Shown piece by piece: positions 1 through 9,498 of a stretch of 64,000 nt of DNA. The stretch's first letter is position 1; the number at the start of each line of letters is the position of its first letter. Position numbers and translations under genes: made by a program. The stretch comes from MKUN01 sp964481425 (lineage in GTDB: Bacteria; Bacteroidota; Bacteroidia; Chitinophagales; Chitinophagaceae): contig CAYZTM010000002.1 in the NCBI GenBank assembly GCA_964481425.1, positions 62,001-126,000 on the forward strand, given 5' to 3'. Under the pieces are notes generated by a model that was not told where the DNA came from, searched no databases, and was given only the letters and a program-made list of their open reading frames with translations.

Positions 1-704
1 AATGCAGTAAAAAATAACCCCCATATTGTAAGCGGAAGCCTGGTCATCCACATGCCTTTTGCACGCATGTTCAGTATTGTCGTCAGGTAGTTAATGCCCC
101 CCAACAGCTGCGACATGATGAACAGAATGAGACTGATCAGCCAGAGGTCCATGCCCAATCCTGACCCGAGTGAAGCCTCGCGAAGAGCGCTTAACGGCGG
201 ATATGTTTGCCAACCATTAGCATTAGGGCCCGTCTGCACGAAGAGGGAGATGAACATGACCACACTTGCACTGAAAAATGTCCAATAAGACATCATGTTA
301 ACAAATGGCGATGCCATGTCGCGTGCACCTACCTGCAGTGGTATCAGCAGGTTGCTAAAGGTGCCACTTAGTCCGGACGTGAGTACGAAGAATATCATTA
401 CCGTGCCGTGCATGGTTACCAGTGCGTAGTAAAACTCAGGAGATATTTTTCCGCCCCGGCCCCATTCCCCAAGTATTTTTTCGAGAAAGGGGAACGCTCT
501 GTCCGGGAAGCCAAGCTGAAGGCGAAAGACGATCGAAAACAATCCCCCGATTATAGCCCATATTATTCCGGTTATTAAGAACTGCTTCGAGATCATTTTA
601 TGATCCTGGGTGAAAATGTACTTCCAGAGAAAATGTTGTTTCTCAAGAGGGTAATGTTTTTTTTCGGCTGTCTGAGTCGTCGCTTGTTCTTCTGTTGGGT
701 ACAT
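1..704 (-). CDS. ctaD: Cytochrome c oxidase subunit I, 3' part missing (window edge)
   Basis: Heme-copper oxygen reductase subunit I, the membrane core that reduces O2 and pumps protons. Only the N-terminal ~234 residues are present; the gene runs off the left edge. From ATG at 704 the protein opens MYPTEEQATT, then FTQDHKMISKQF, a first transmembrane helix, and ALVTMHGTVM, whose His is a conserved low-spin heme ligand in the A-type family. Further helices follow, with GLSGTFSNLL and QLLGGINYLTTI, all typical of subunit I. The reading frame is open to base 1. It starts its transcript alone: the gene upstream (ppa) lies on the other strand, so subunit II, often encoded just before it, is not there. 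Confidence 0.93.
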   Translation of the reverse strand, partial: MYPTEEQATTQTAEKKHYPLEKQHFLWKYIFTQDHKMISKQFLITGIIWAIIGGLFSIVFRLQLGFPDRAFPFLEKILGEWGRGGKISPEFYYALVTMHGTVMIFFVLTSGLSGTFSNLLIPLQVGARDMASPFVNMMSYWTFFSASVVMFISLFVQTGPNANGWQTYPPLSALREASLGSGLGMDLWLISLILFIMSQLLGGINYLTTILNMRAKGMWMTRLPLTIWGLFFTA

Positions 705-1001
705 CGAATTTTTTTTAGATCATATGATTAAGCCATGTTTCGTTTGGACTCCTGTAATTTTGCCGGTTTTCCACCGGCGTTTTATACGTAAAGCTCCATG
801 GGCTTTATTCGTCACCACGGGCTCTATCCAATTGTTGGAAGAATAAGCGGGCATGTTCAATTTGGCAGTGTTGTCTCAAAAATGAGTTTTCTCTATGCTG
901 CGGATATGTCCCGCAGCCAAAAAATACATGCCATCATATAGCATGCAGCATCAATGCTGGTATAAATTTTTTGTAGCTAATATTCTAAAACCTTCTGTTG
1001 C
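705..1001. other. Intergenic region between divergent ctaD and ppa, with three hairpins
   Basis: About 300 bases without a credible ORF. It must hold the promoters of both divergent genes. Visible structure: inverted repeat GCCGGT/ACCGGC (762-767/773-778) followed by GTTTTAT; GCTGCGG/CCGCAGC (897-903/911-917); and CAGCAT-CA-ATGCTG (946-959). A TAATTTTG box (755-762) matches the Bacteroidota -7 element on the plus strand but lacks a well-placed TTTG upstream. The hairpins lack clear T-tails on the relevant strand, so they are more likely leader structure or protein sites than terminators. Confidence 0.5.
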
Positions 1002-1514
1002 ATGGATTTCAGTAACGTGACACCTTTTGAAAAAGGTTTGTTGAATGTCATCATCGAAACGCCCAAAGGTTCGGCAGATAAGTACGATTTCGACCCCGCT
1101 TTGGGACTATTCCATTTAAAGAAGACATTGCCGCTTGGTACGGTTTTTCCTTTCGATTTCGGCTTCTTACCCCGCACCTTGGGTGGCGATGGTGACCCAC
1201 TCGATGTATTGGTGATCGCCGAACGTCCGGCATGGCCAGGGTGCCTCATTCCATGCAGGCCGCTTGGTGTGCTCCGTGCGGAACAGAAGGAAAAGGGGAA
1301 AGGTAAATCGAGGAACGACCGGATCATCGCTATTTCTGCCACATCTCTTGTGTTCGGGCACATATCCAAATTAAAGGAACTGGGCGATAATGTGCTGGAA
1401 GGGATAACGCAGTTCTTTATCGACTATAACAAAAATGAGGGCAAGACGTTTACGCCGCTTGGTTGGGGCAAGGCTGACGAAGTGATAAAATTTGTAAAGC
1501 ACAAAACTATCTAG
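1002..1514 (+). CDS. ppa: Inorganic pyrophosphatase (family I)
   Basis: Soluble Mg-dependent enzyme that hydrolyses pyrophosphate to phosphate, pulling biosynthetic reactions forward. The 170-residue protein carries the family I signature DGDPLDVLV at about residues 63-71, preceded by the YDFDPALG and FPFDFGFLP segments that form the active-site cleft. Length matches the family. The ATG at 1002 gives the usual short N-terminus (MDFSNVTPFEKG). The stop codon TAG is the second half of a CTAG tetranucleotide shared with the stop of the convergent DUF421 gene. A TAAATTTTTTG string upstream resembles, but does not match, the -7 promoter box. Confidence 0.92.
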   Translation: MDFSNVTPFEKGLLNVIIETPKGSADKYDFDPALGLFHLKKTLPLGTVFPFDFGFLPRTLGGDGDPLDVLVIAERPAWPGCLIPCRPLGVLRAEQKEKGKGKSRNDRIIAISATSLVFGHISKLKELGDNVLEGITQFFIDYNKNEGKTFTPLGWGKADEVIKFVKHKTI

Positions 1515-2008
1515 TGCTCCGTTGGCTTATTGATTATGGTTATCCGTCCATTCCGTTCCATATAGGCTGTCTGTACATTGTCTAGTTCTTCGGTATGGCT
1601 AGCCTGCCGCACGCTTTCCATTACGTCTTCTTTGCCCGCCAGGGCTCGTTTCATGTTTTCATCTATAAAGTCGTCTTTCTCGTACAGCAGTATTTTCTCC
1701 CCTTGTATCTTTCGCGCTATCCCCGGGTTGTTCACCATAAGCCAGCTAATGGCCCGGTGCAGCACTACGATGGCCAAGCAACTGCATACTACAGGTATGA
1801 AAGGCGACACACCTACGACCGCCCTGCTTAACAGTGAGCCTAGTGTGATCGCAATGATATTATCGAGCGGATGCCTTAGTCCGAAGGAGCGCCTGCCGGA
1901 TATCCTCAGCAATATCAGCGTTATCAGGAAGATAGCGATACCTCTGCTCACCATCTGCGGCACATTTAGGTCCCGACCCTCACCGAATACTGTTTCGATT
2001 ATGTCCAT
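1511..2008 (-). CDS. DUF421 (YetF-type) membrane protein
   Basis: Integral membrane protein of the DUF421/YetF family; biochemical role not established. The N-terminal half has two to three hydrophobic helices (about residues 20-95) with the family segment LRISGRRSFG, where the RxSGRRxxG pattern is diagnostic. The C-terminal half is a soluble domain with the conserved E-x-L-x-N-VQTAYMERNGRI-type ending. Length of 165 residues is normal for the short form. Convergent with ppa, overlapping by four bases so that CTAG provides both stops. No operon partner is visible. Confidence 0.82.
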   Translation of the reverse strand: MDIIETVFGEGRDLNVPQMVSRGIAIFLITLILLRISGRRSFGLRHPLDNIIAITLGSLLSRAVVGVSPFIPVVCSCLAIVVLHRAISWLMVNNPGIARKIQGEKILLYEKDDFIDENMKRALAGKEDVMESVRQASHTEELDNVQTAYMERNGRITIINKPTEH

Positions 2009-2098
2009 AGCGTTTGTTTTAACTACTCTTAGCGCTTTTTTTCGATGTGCTCATTGTGCAATATGTTACTATGCGCACACACTCAAATTGTGCCAACA

Positions 2099-2890
2099 AT
2101 GCCTAAGGACAGTCGGGGCCCGGTATTTATAAGCAATGATTTTGTGATACAGCAACCTGTTCATATCGGTACTTCGGGATGGAGTTATAAGGATTGGAAG
2201 AACGTATTTTACCCGGCTAAGCTGCCTCCGGCTGAATGGTTATCCTATTACGCAATGTGGTTCGATACTACTGAAATAAACTCCAGCTTTTACCACTTGC
2301 CCCGCCCGCAAACGCCATTCAAATGGGCGGAAAGCGTTCCGGGAGATTTTACCTTCTGTCCCAAAATAAGTCGTTACCTCACACACATGAAAAAACTGCA
2401 TGATCCGCAAGAGCCGTTAATGCGTTTTTTTGACATTTTCGATACTATGAAAGACCGGCTGGGGCCTATACTGATACAGTTGCCGCCATCGCTGAAATAT
2501 GATGAAGTTCTGGCGGCGAATTTTTTTGGGCTGCTGGAAAGCGCTTATGCCGACTATGATTTTGCACTCGAGGCCCGGCACGCGTCATGGCTGAAAGATG
2601 AGGCTTTGTCACTACTGAAAAGATATCACATTGCCTGGGTCATATCTCAATCGGGCGTGGGCTTTCCGTATGCTGAGCACATCACTTCCGGTAATATTTA
2701 TTTCAGATTTCATGGTCCTGAAGGTCTGTACAATTCATATTACTCCAAAGAACAGCTGGCATACTATGCTCTGAAATTCAAAAATTGGCTAAAGGCTGGG
2801 CATAGGCTTTGGATATATTTCAATAATGATTATTATGGATATGGTATAGATAACGCACTAACTATGAAAAAAATGCTTGGGGTGCTTTGA
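2099..2890 (+). CDS. DUF72 domain protein
   Basis: TIM-barrel-like protein of the DUF72 (YecE) family; function unknown, sometimes proposed as a nuclease or sugar-isomerase relative. The family signature IGTSGWSYKDWK and FYPxKLPxxEWLxYYA near the N-terminus, the FDTTEINSSFY segment and the RFHGPEGLY and YFNNDYYGYG segments near the end are all present. I chose ATG 2099 (MPKDSRGP); an in-frame earlier start at 2045 would add 18 residues of poor quality. The gene stands alone between the divergent DUF421 gene and the aminotransferase. Confidence 0.85.
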   Translation: MPKDSRGPVFISNDFVIQQPVHIGTSGWSYKDWKNVFYPAKLPPAEWLSYYAMWFDTTEINSSFYHLPRPQTPFKWAESVPGDFTFCPKISRYLTHMKKLHDPQEPLMRFFDIFDTMKDRLGPILIQLPPSLKYDEVLAANFFGLLESAYADYDFALEARHASWLKDEALSLLKRYHIAWVISQSGVGFPYAEHITSGNIYFRFHGPEGLYNSYYSKEQLAYYALKFKNWLKAGHRLWIYFNNDYYGYGIDNALTMKKMLGVL

Positions 2891-2993
2891 TATGACCTTA
2901 TCCCACTCCTTCAGGCTACGGTTTTTTTATTTGATGATATTGATACTTACTGGTAATTAGTATAATAAGTATTGGGCAATATCACATTTGCAT

Positions 2994-3001
2994 TATTTTT
3001 G
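2994..3001 (+). promoter_or_regulatory. -7 promoter box TATTTTTG of the aminotransferase gene
   Basis: Exact match to the Bacteroidota -7 element TAnnTTTG. An ATTG (2971-2974) lies 19 bases upstream, a near match to the -33 TTTG element at the right spacing. The box ends five bases before ATG 3006, so the transcript would start at or next to the start codon. Confidence 0.55.
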
Positions 3002-3005
3002 CGCC

Positions 3006-4199
3006 ATGCCGCATATATCGCAGCGTGGCGCGCACATGCCGCCATCACCCATACGCAAACTGGTCCCTTATGCCGAAGCCGCTAAGAAAAGAGGGATAAA
3101 GGTATTCCATCTCAATATTGGCCAGCCCGATATTGAAACACCTCCTGCCATATTGGATGCAGTAAAGCATGCCGACATCAAAGTATTGGAGTACAGTCAC
3201 AGCGCAGGTTTTGAAAGCTATCGCCGGAAGCTGGTGGAATACTATAAGCGTAACAACATTTCCATAGACCATAACCAGGTGATCGTGACAACCGGTGGTT
3301 CCGAAGCGATACTCTTTGCCATAATGAGTTGTCTCGATCCCGGCGATGAGATCATTATACCTGAGCCATTCTACGCCAATTATAATGGCTTCTCTACAGC
3401 CTCCGGGGTCAACATCGTACCGATCCATTCGGGTATAGAAGATGGTTTTGCCCTGCCACCTATCGATGCTTTTGAGAAGGCTATTACACCTCGTACTAAA
3501 GCCATAATGATATGCAACCCCAACAATCCTACCGGCTACCTATATAGTCGTGAAGAGTTGGAAATTCTGAAGAAGATATGCCTCGAACACGACCTGTTCC
3601 TGCTCAGCGATGAAGCCTACAGGGAGTTTTGTTACGATGGGCGTACGCATATATCTGCCCTTTCACTCGAGGGGCTGGAGCAGCATGCCATATTGCTCGA
3701 TACCATCTCGAAACGTTATAGTGCATGTGGCGCGCGTATAGGGGCCTTTGTTACGCATAACCAGGAGGTGCTCAATGCTGCTATGAAGTTTGCGCAGGCA
3801 CGGCTTAGTCCTCCCTCCTTCGAGCAGATATTGGGCGAAGCAGCAGTAGACCTGCCGGATGATTATTTCGATAGCGTTCATGCCGAATATACCGCTCGTC
3901 GCGATCTGCTGGTAAAACGACTTGAAGCTATGGAAGGTGTAACATGTCCGCTTCCGGGTGGGGCCTTCTACGCAATGGCCAAACTGCCGGTAGATGACAG
4001 TGAAAAATTCTGCCAGTGGCTGCTGGAAAGCTTTTCACACAAGGGCGCTACGGTAATGATGGCGCCTGCAGCAGGTTTTTATGCTACCAAAGGCAGGGGC
4101 AAGGATGAAGTGCGCCTGGCCTACGTGTTGAATACCGATGACATCAATGCTGCTATGGATTGTTTTGAGGCTGCGCTGAAGGAATACAACAAAGGCTGA
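3006..4199 (+). CDS. Pyridoxal-phosphate aminotransferase, class I/II
   Basis: Fold type I PLP enzyme that transfers amino groups between an amino acid and a 2-oxo acid; substrate cannot be told from sequence. Motifs: GGSEAI (cofactor loop), NPNNPTGY, LSDEAYREF (Asp contacting the PLP ring nitrogen) and SKRYSACGARIG, whose Lys binds PLP and whose Arg contacts the phosphate. Length of 397 residues is normal. I chose ATG 3006 (MPHISQRG) because members of this group open with MPxISxxG-type sequence; 2988 is possible. Its stop ends at 4199 and the convergent adenine deaminase stop begins at 4200. Confidence 0.9.
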   Translation: MPHISQRGAHMPPSPIRKLVPYAEAAKKRGIKVFHLNIGQPDIETPPAILDAVKHADIKVLEYSHSAGFESYRRKLVEYYKRNNISIDHNQVIVTTGGSEAILFAIMSCLDPGDEIIIPEPFYANYNGFSTASGVNIVPIHSGIEDGFALPPIDAFEKAITPRTKAIMICNPNNPTGYLYSREELEILKKICLEHDLFLLSDEAYREFCYDGRTHISALSLEGLEQHAILLDTISKRYSACGARIGAFVTHNQEVLNAAMKFAQARLSPPSFEQILGEAAVDLPDDYFDSVHAEYTARRDLLVKRLEAMEGVTCPLPGGAFYAMAKLPVDDSEKFCQWLLESFSHKGATVMMAPAAGFYATKGRGKDEVRLAYVLNTDDINAAMDCFEAALKEYNKG

Positions 4200-5840
4200 T
4201 CATAACTCCACAGGAGTGAATTTGAATTCCTTCCCGTCGAACAATCCTTTATCACTCAGCTTTAGGGCGGGGATCACAAGCAGCGCCATGAACGATAAGG
4301 TCATGAAAGGCGCCTTCAACTGTGTACCCAGGTCCTTTGCTTTTCTATCCAGTTTCGAATATTCTTCTGCTACAGCGTAGCCATCCTCGCCTGTCATCAG
4401 CCCGCCAATTGGCAGGGGCATTACGTCTACGCTTGATGCCTCACCGGCTACAGCTACACCTCCTTTGCAGGCTATCAAGGCATTTACAGCCGCGCATATC
4501 GAGGCATCGTCCACCCCCACGGCTATGATATTATGGCAATCATGTGCTACGGTTGATGCCAGGGCCCCCTTTTGCAACCCGAAGTTTTTCATGAATGCCA
4601 TGGCTACAGGGGCATCCGCTTCATAGCGGTTCACCACTGTTATTTTTAGCAGGTCATTAGGCACATCACTTACCAGCATCCCGTCTTCTACCTTGCCCGG
4701 TCGTATCAATTCATTGGTTATCAGCTGTCCCTCCAGGGCTTCTATTACGCGTATCTCTGTATTTTCTTTCCCGGCTTTTATTGCAAAATCCAATGCTCGT
4801 TTCGGCTTTGCAGAAAAATTATTGATCACCGGGGCCGGCACATGTGAGAGTTTGGTTTCCCCATCCTGCGCTACCAGTTCGCCGCTTATATAGGTTTGGT
4901 GCACCAGCCATTCTTTAGTGTCTTTAACTACAATAAAGTCGGCGGGGTCCCCTTCGCGCAATAAGCCTACAGGTAGCTTATAGTGCAATACAGGATGCAC
5001 GGTAGCTGCACGGAGCACATCGTACAGATCGTGACCTTTGTCAATGGCCCGCTTCACCAGCCTGTTGATATGGTGCAGCACCAGTTCATCAGGATGTTTG
5101 TCATCGCTGCAGAACATCACCTTGCCAGGGTGCAATTTTATGATATCTGCAAGGGCTTCGAAGTTTTTCGCAGCGCTCCCCTCGCGTATGAGTATTTGCA
5201 TGCCTGCTTTCACCTTGTCCAGCGCTTCGTCAAGGGTAAAGCATTCATGGTCCGTACTGATGCCTGCTGAGGCATAAGCCAGGGCATCAGCACCTTTTAA
5301 TCCCGGTGCATGTCCATCCACCGGTTTCCCAGCTTTTTTCGCTGCTTCTATTTTGGCTATCACTTCGGGGTCTTTATGCAGTACACCCGGGTAGTTCATC
5401 ATCTCGCTCAGGTACCATATATCCGGCAGGGCCAGCAGTTCGGCTACGTCATTAGCATCCAGTTTTGCTCCTGCTGTTTCAAAGCCTGTTGCAGGTACAC
5501 AGGATGGTGCCCCGAAAAATATTTTGAAAGGTGTTTTCTTGCTGTTGTCAATCATGTACTGTGCTCCTTCCTTTCCGCACACGTTGGCTATCTCATGCGG
5601 GTCCGATACGGTGGCTACCGTGCCATGCACCACAGCCAGCCTTGCAAATGCTGTGGGTACCAGCATCGAGCTTTCTATATGCACATGCGCATCTACAAAG
5701 CCCGGCAATATGTATTGCTCCGGTGCGTTTGGCAATTCTGTCACCTCTTTTACCAGCCCGTTTTCTATGCTTACACTGGCCGGGTAAGTGCGTTTTTGGA
5801 AGAGATCTATAAATTGGCCTGTTATCGAAAAGGAAGTCAT
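4200..5840 (-). CDS. ade: Adenine deaminase
   Basis: Amidohydrolase-superfamily enzyme converting adenine to hypoxanthine plus ammonia in purine salvage. The 546-residue protein has the metal-binding motif GFVDAHVHIESSML near residues 48-60, SDPHEIANVCG, the DGHAPG and STDHE histidine segments, and FCSDDKHPDEL for the last metal ligand. The C-terminal adenine deaminase domain shows VAHDCHNIIAVG and the GGVAVAG segment. Complete and full length. Convergent with the aminotransferase with no base between the stops; the globin gene lies 29 bases upstream on the same strand and may be cotranscribed. Confidence 0.95.
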   Translation of the reverse strand: MTSFSITGQFIDLFQKRTYPASVSIENGLVKEVTELPNAPEQYILPGFVDAHVHIESSMLVPTAFARLAVVHGTVATVSDPHEIANVCGKEGAQYMIDNSKKTPFKIFFGAPSCVPATGFETAGAKLDANDVAELLALPDIWYLSEMMNYPGVLHKDPEVIAKIEAAKKAGKPVDGHAPGLKGADALAYASAGISTDHECFTLDEALDKVKAGMQILIREGSAAKNFEALADIIKLHPGKVMFCSDDKHPDELVLHHINRLVKRAIDKGHDLYDVLRAATVHPVLHYKLPVGLLREGDPADFIVVKDTKEWLVHQTYISGELVAQDGETKLSHVPAPVINNFSAKPKRALDFAIKAGKENTEIRVIEALEGQLITNELIRPGKVEDGMLVSDVPNDLLKITVVNRYEADAPVAMAFMKNFGLQKGALASTVAHDCHNIIAVGVDDASICAAVNALIACKGGVAVAGEASSVDVMPLPIGGLMTGEDGYAVAEEYSKLDRKAKDLGTQLKAPFMTLSFMALLVIPALKLSDKGLFDGKEFKFTPVEL

Positions 5841-5869
5841 GTACTGAATTTATGTCTCGTAATTTTGGA

Positions 5870-6265
5870 TTATTGAATGGCATTTCCAAGCCTTGCCCAT
5901 TCCACCTTCATCTTTATCAGGTTGAGCATCAGGTAAGCTTTGTTTTTTATCTCATCGGCGTTTTCACCTTCAAATAATTCGTCTGTAGTTTCACGCCATA
6001 ATGCTAGCCAGCGTTCATAGTGCTCCTCTTTTAGTTGTTCTTTTTTATCCAGCTCAATATGTTTCTTTATTGGGTTGCCGGTATAGCCCGGTTGATTGAG
6101 TAATACTGTTCCCCAAAACCGGTACATTATGGGCAGGTGATGTGACCAGTCTTCGCCAATGATATTGTGGAAAATATATCCGATGGTCGCATCGGTCTTT
6201 ACCTTGTTGTAGAATATATTTACCAGTAATTGTATATCGTCTGTATTTTCAATATCCTTTTTCAT
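5870..6265 (-). CDS. Group III truncated hemoglobin
   Basis: Small heme protein binding O2 or NO, probably cytoplasmic. The sequence shows the group III pattern: MKKDIENTDDIQLLVNIFY at the start, IGYIFHNI, the HLPIMYRFW segment with the distal/E-helix region, GNPIKKHIEL, and HYERWLALW with the proximal His. I start at ATG 6265 (131 residues), where homologues begin and an AGGACA stretch lies upstream; ATG 6316 (MDSKNYK) is the other plausible start and gives 148 residues. The longer frame back to 6469 runs into the divergent kinase gene and is unlikely. Adjacent downstream gene is ade. Confidence 0.85.
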   Translation of the reverse strand: MKKDIENTDDIQLLVNIFYNKVKTDATIGYIFHNIIGEDWSHHLPIMYRFWGTVLLNQPGYTGNPIKKHIELDKKEQLKEEHYERWLALWRETTDELFEGENADEIKNKAYLMLNLIKMKVEWARLGNAIQ

Positions 6266-6379
6266 TTTCTGAATATCTTGTCCTAAAGATACGGCCTTAT
6301 AGTTTTTGCTATCCATCAACCCGCTATTTATGTTTATCTGCTTGCTTATTAAACAGCCTTTGCATATATTACTTGGTCT

Positions 6380-9300
6380 ATGATCCGCCGCGTGGGTATA
6401 ATATTGCTTTGCTGCATTCTGCAGTATATAACTGCAAGCGCTATACCCGATACCGCTCGCTTTCAGCATTTCGACCTCGACAACGGCTTCCCTTCCAATA
6501 ACGTCTATAGTGTCATACAGGATAAGTTTGGGTATTTATGGTTTGCAACGGACAACGGAGTAGTAAAGTACAATGGTTACTCTATAAGGGTATTCAATAC
6601 GGCAGATGGCTTACCTTCAAACGATGTGTATCAGCTTTATGAGGATGATAGCGGGCGTATCTGGCTGCATTCGGCCTCGTACCAATTCGGATACATAGAA
6701 AAAGACAAATACAGAAACATAAGCCTGCAGACTCGCGATAAAGTAATGCGGGCCTGGGGTACTACGGGCTCCGGTTCATTTCTTTTTTTTGATTTTTTAG
6801 ACGGGGGTATAAATTACCTGGCCATTGTTAAAGACAAAGACCTTCTCAGCATCGTACCGATCTATCGAATGTATATGAAGTATTCTGCTTATAAACAGGA
6901 CAGGTTATTTTATTATGATGTATTCATCGGCGGCAATTGTAAAATGTACGCAAGCGGGAGCGATGGCTGGTTTTATGTATATGATCTTCTGAGACCTTTT
7001 GTAAAACCTCGAAAACTATGTCGGATCGATTATCAGAAATATCCACTGGCAAGGGCTAATAGTACACAGGTTAATAAAAAAGGTTTGATATTTTTTTTCG
7101 AGTATAAGAGTGATCATTTGTACTTGTTAAATAGCAATATTTGTCGGGACACGTCTTTAGTATTTAATAGCAATGGGGATGAGTATATATACACAGTGAT
7201 ACCAAATGACCGACATAAAAAAAATGGGAAAGGTCTTACGATCATCACGAATGCTGGCATCTATGAAACAGGCGACAATTTTAATATTATTTCAAGCAGG
7301 TCTCAGGATGATATCCTTCCTGTTCATTCACAAATAGCATATGTTTTTAAGGATGCTGCTAAGAATATATGGTACACTACCACGTCCAAAGGGGCCTGGT
7401 ACAGGCCACACCAATATGCGACATTGGATCCTGTTCCGGCTTTAGCGGATATCGTTGGGACAAAGTACTATGGAAATAATACCAGTGGCGATACATATTG
7501 GTGGGATAAAAGTACATCAGTACTATATATCGTAAGTAAAGATGGACGTCAACAAAAAATTGCAATACCCCACAAAGAGAATTTACGATCAGTTACTCCT
7601 TCCGGTGGTACAGTCCTATATCTTACTATGTCTTCTTCTATTTTTGTCTATGATCTTAAGCGTCAATTACTGTCTGATATTATCAGTGGTTATAAAAGCA
7701 TTTATGTAGAGCGGTACGGATATCGAGAGAACGTTGTTGACGACCGGGATATGGTGCTGCCCAACTTGGGCGAACATTTAGATCTTATGTTGTATGGCAA
7801 GAAGAAAATATTCTCAGTTAATCCCAATGGTTTTTATGTTTTCGATATTTATAAAGATTCACTGGAAATAAAAGCTTTGTCTGAGGAGCACTACGAACAC
7901 CTTGCTTTTGATAGCGTAGATAACAGGATAATAGCATACAATAAAAAGAAAATGCTGGTCTATGATCCTGAAAATGGCAGAAGCTTAACTATTGGGAGGC
8001 AATACCTTGATAAAGTTGGCCTGGATAACATCATAAATATTGAAATTGATAAGGTAGGTAACATATTCATTGAGGACAACAATAAGATATTAGTATACAA
8101 TTCCTCTCGCCTGCAGTATAAATATGTGTCCACCAGGTTCGATTTGAGTAATGCGTCTATGCACATATTTGGTGAACATGTGCTGATCGCAGGAGATTTT
8201 GGCTTAGCTACCGCCGATATTAAAGGCCCTTTGTCTGTTGGTAAATTTAAAGTGGTACCTAATGTGGCTAATAGCTATTATAATCGGCTTTATAATTTCA
8301 GCGTTGATTCCCATGGGGCGGTCCTTTTAAATACTGACAAAGGTTTTTACAAAATGTCGATGAAAGACCTTACTAAAGGGGCTATGCTTCTCGACATTAA
8401 TACACCTGAATTTGTCAAGATAGTTATGAGTAATCCCTTCCAGGAACCTATTGTAGATAATGATACAATTTTTTTGGATCAGGGCATAGAGAAGATCAGC
8501 CTGGATGCTATCAACTATTATGCTAAGGGAAACTGGTCGCTCAAATATAGTATCAGGGATTTGCCCCATGGTAGCTACCAGACAGATGGTGACATATATG
8601 TAGGAGGTTTGACTCCGGGAAGATACTATTCGGTAAACTGTAGTGTTAGCGACGATATATGGGAAAGTACGCCACGTACTTTTTATGTTTACAGATTTCC
8701 ATACTGGTGGCAAACCAGAAAGTGGATCATTGCATTTACTTTGTCAGGAATTATGGTAGTTCTGGCGCTTATTCTTTTTATTGTTTTTGTTACCCGAAGA
8801 GTAATAGCGAGGAGCAGTGAAAAGAAACGGGCATTGACCGAGTTGGAGCTCAAAGCAGTGTATGCACAGATCAACCCTCATTTTATTTTTAACACACTTA
8901 ATGCGGCCCAATATTTTATTAGCAAGAAAAAATTTGATGAGGCCTACACTCACGTCAGTAAGTTTTCACGTTTGCTCCGTGCCTATCTTAAATCTTCGCA
9001 AGATCGATATATAACGCTCGACAGCGAAATTCAAATGCTCAAAAACTATATTGAATTACAGCAGATCCGGTTTGAAGAAAAATTTGAATACAGAATTGAA
9101 GTTGATAATAAGTTACCGGTCCACAATTTATTGATTCCATCGTTATTGTTGCAGCCGTTAGTTGAGAATGCTATAAACCATGGATTGTTTCATCGTAGCG
9201 GAGGCGGCCTTTTAGTAATCAAATTCCTGTTAGGGAGCAGTAATGATGAATTGGTATGTGTCATCGAAGACAATGGTGTAGGCAGGTATCGTGCCCGGGA

Positions 9301-9481
9301 GATACATGCACAGAATAGCACAAAAAGAGAATCATATGGTACTAAGCTTACCCGCCAGTTGATAGATATATACAGGGAATACGAGCAAGTTGACATTAAG
9401 CTCGAGTATATAGACAAAGGCGGAGATGAAACGGGTACCATTGTTAAGCTGACCGTTAAAAACCTAAAATATACTACATAG
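6380..9481 (+). CDS. Hybrid-architecture sensor histidine kinase 1 (Reg_prop/Y_Y_Y/His_kinase)
   Basis: Membrane sensor of a LytS-like two-component system. It has a signal peptide (about residues 1-22), then a long periplasmic sensor that opens with two-component propeller repeats (FGYLWFATDNGVVKYNG and DDSGRIWLHS types), a Y_Y_Y-like domain before the membrane, one transmembrane helix at about 782-805, and a cytoplasmic His_kinase domain. The phosphoacceptor is H834 in QINPHFIFNTLN; the ATP N-box is LVENAINHG (around N930) and DNGVGR follows. Seventeen bases separate it from its tandem paralogue, and the LytTR regulator follows that, so all three look like one operon. The ligand is unknown. 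The gene is divergent from the globin gene. Confidence 0.93.
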   Translation: MIRRVGIILLCCILQYITASAIPDTARFQHFDLDNGFPSNNVYSVIQDKFGYLWFATDNGVVKYNGYSIRVFNTADGLPSNDVYQLYEDDSGRIWLHSASYQFGYIEKDKYRNISLQTRDKVMRAWGTTGSGSFLFFDFLDGGINYLAIVKDKDLLSIVPIYRMYMKYSAYKQDRLFYYDVFIGGNCKMYASGSDGWFYVYDLLRPFVKPRKLCRIDYQKYPLARANSTQVNKKGLIFFFEYKSDHLYLLNSNICRDTSLVFNSNGDEYIYTVIPNDRHKKNGKGLTIITNAGIYETGDNFNIISSRSQDDILPVHSQIAYVFKDAAKNIWYTTTSKGAWYRPHQYATLDPVPALADIVGTKYYGNNTSGDTYWWDKSTSVLYIVSKDGRQQKIAIPHKENLRSVTPSGGTVLYLTMSSSIFVYDLKRQLLSDIISGYKSIYVERYGYRENVVDDRDMVLPNLGEHLDLMLYGKKKIFSVNPNGFYVFDIYKDSLEIKALSEEHYEHLAFDSVDNRIIAYNKKKMLVYDPENGRSLTIGRQYLDKVGLDNIINIEIDKVGNIFIEDNNKILVYNSSRLQYKYVSTRFDLSNASMHIFGEHVLIAGDFGLATADIKGPLSVGKFKVVPNVANSYYNRLYNFSVDSHGAVLLNTDKGFYKMSMKDLTKGAMLLDINTPEFVKIVMSNPFQEPIVDNDTIFLDQGIEKISLDAINYYAKGNWSLKYSIRDLPHGSYQTDGDIYVGGLTPGRYYSVNCSVSDDIWESTPRTFYVYRFPYWWQTRKWIIAFTLSGIMVVLALILFIVFVTRRVIARSSEKKRALTELELKAVYAQINPHFIFNTLNAAQYFISKKKFDEAYTHVSKFSRLLRAYLKSSQDRYITLDSEIQMLKNYIELQQIRFEEKFEYRIEVDNKLPVHNLLIPSLLLQPLVENAINHGLFHRSGGGLLVIKFLLGSSNDELVCVIEDNGVGRYRAREIHAQNSTKRESYGTKLTRQLIDIYREYEQVDIKLEYIDKGGDETGTIVKLTVKNLKYTT

Positions 9482-9489
9482 TAAATTTG
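9482..9489 (+). promoter_or_regulatory. Possible internal promoter box TAAATTTG between the two kinase genes
   Basis: Exact TAnnTTTG match in the short gap between the kinase genes, ten bases before ATG 9499. No TTTG is visible 19-21 bases upstream, so this may be chance; if real it would let the second kinase and regulator be expressed without the first. Confidence 0.3.
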
Positions 9490-9498
9490 CTAAAGATC

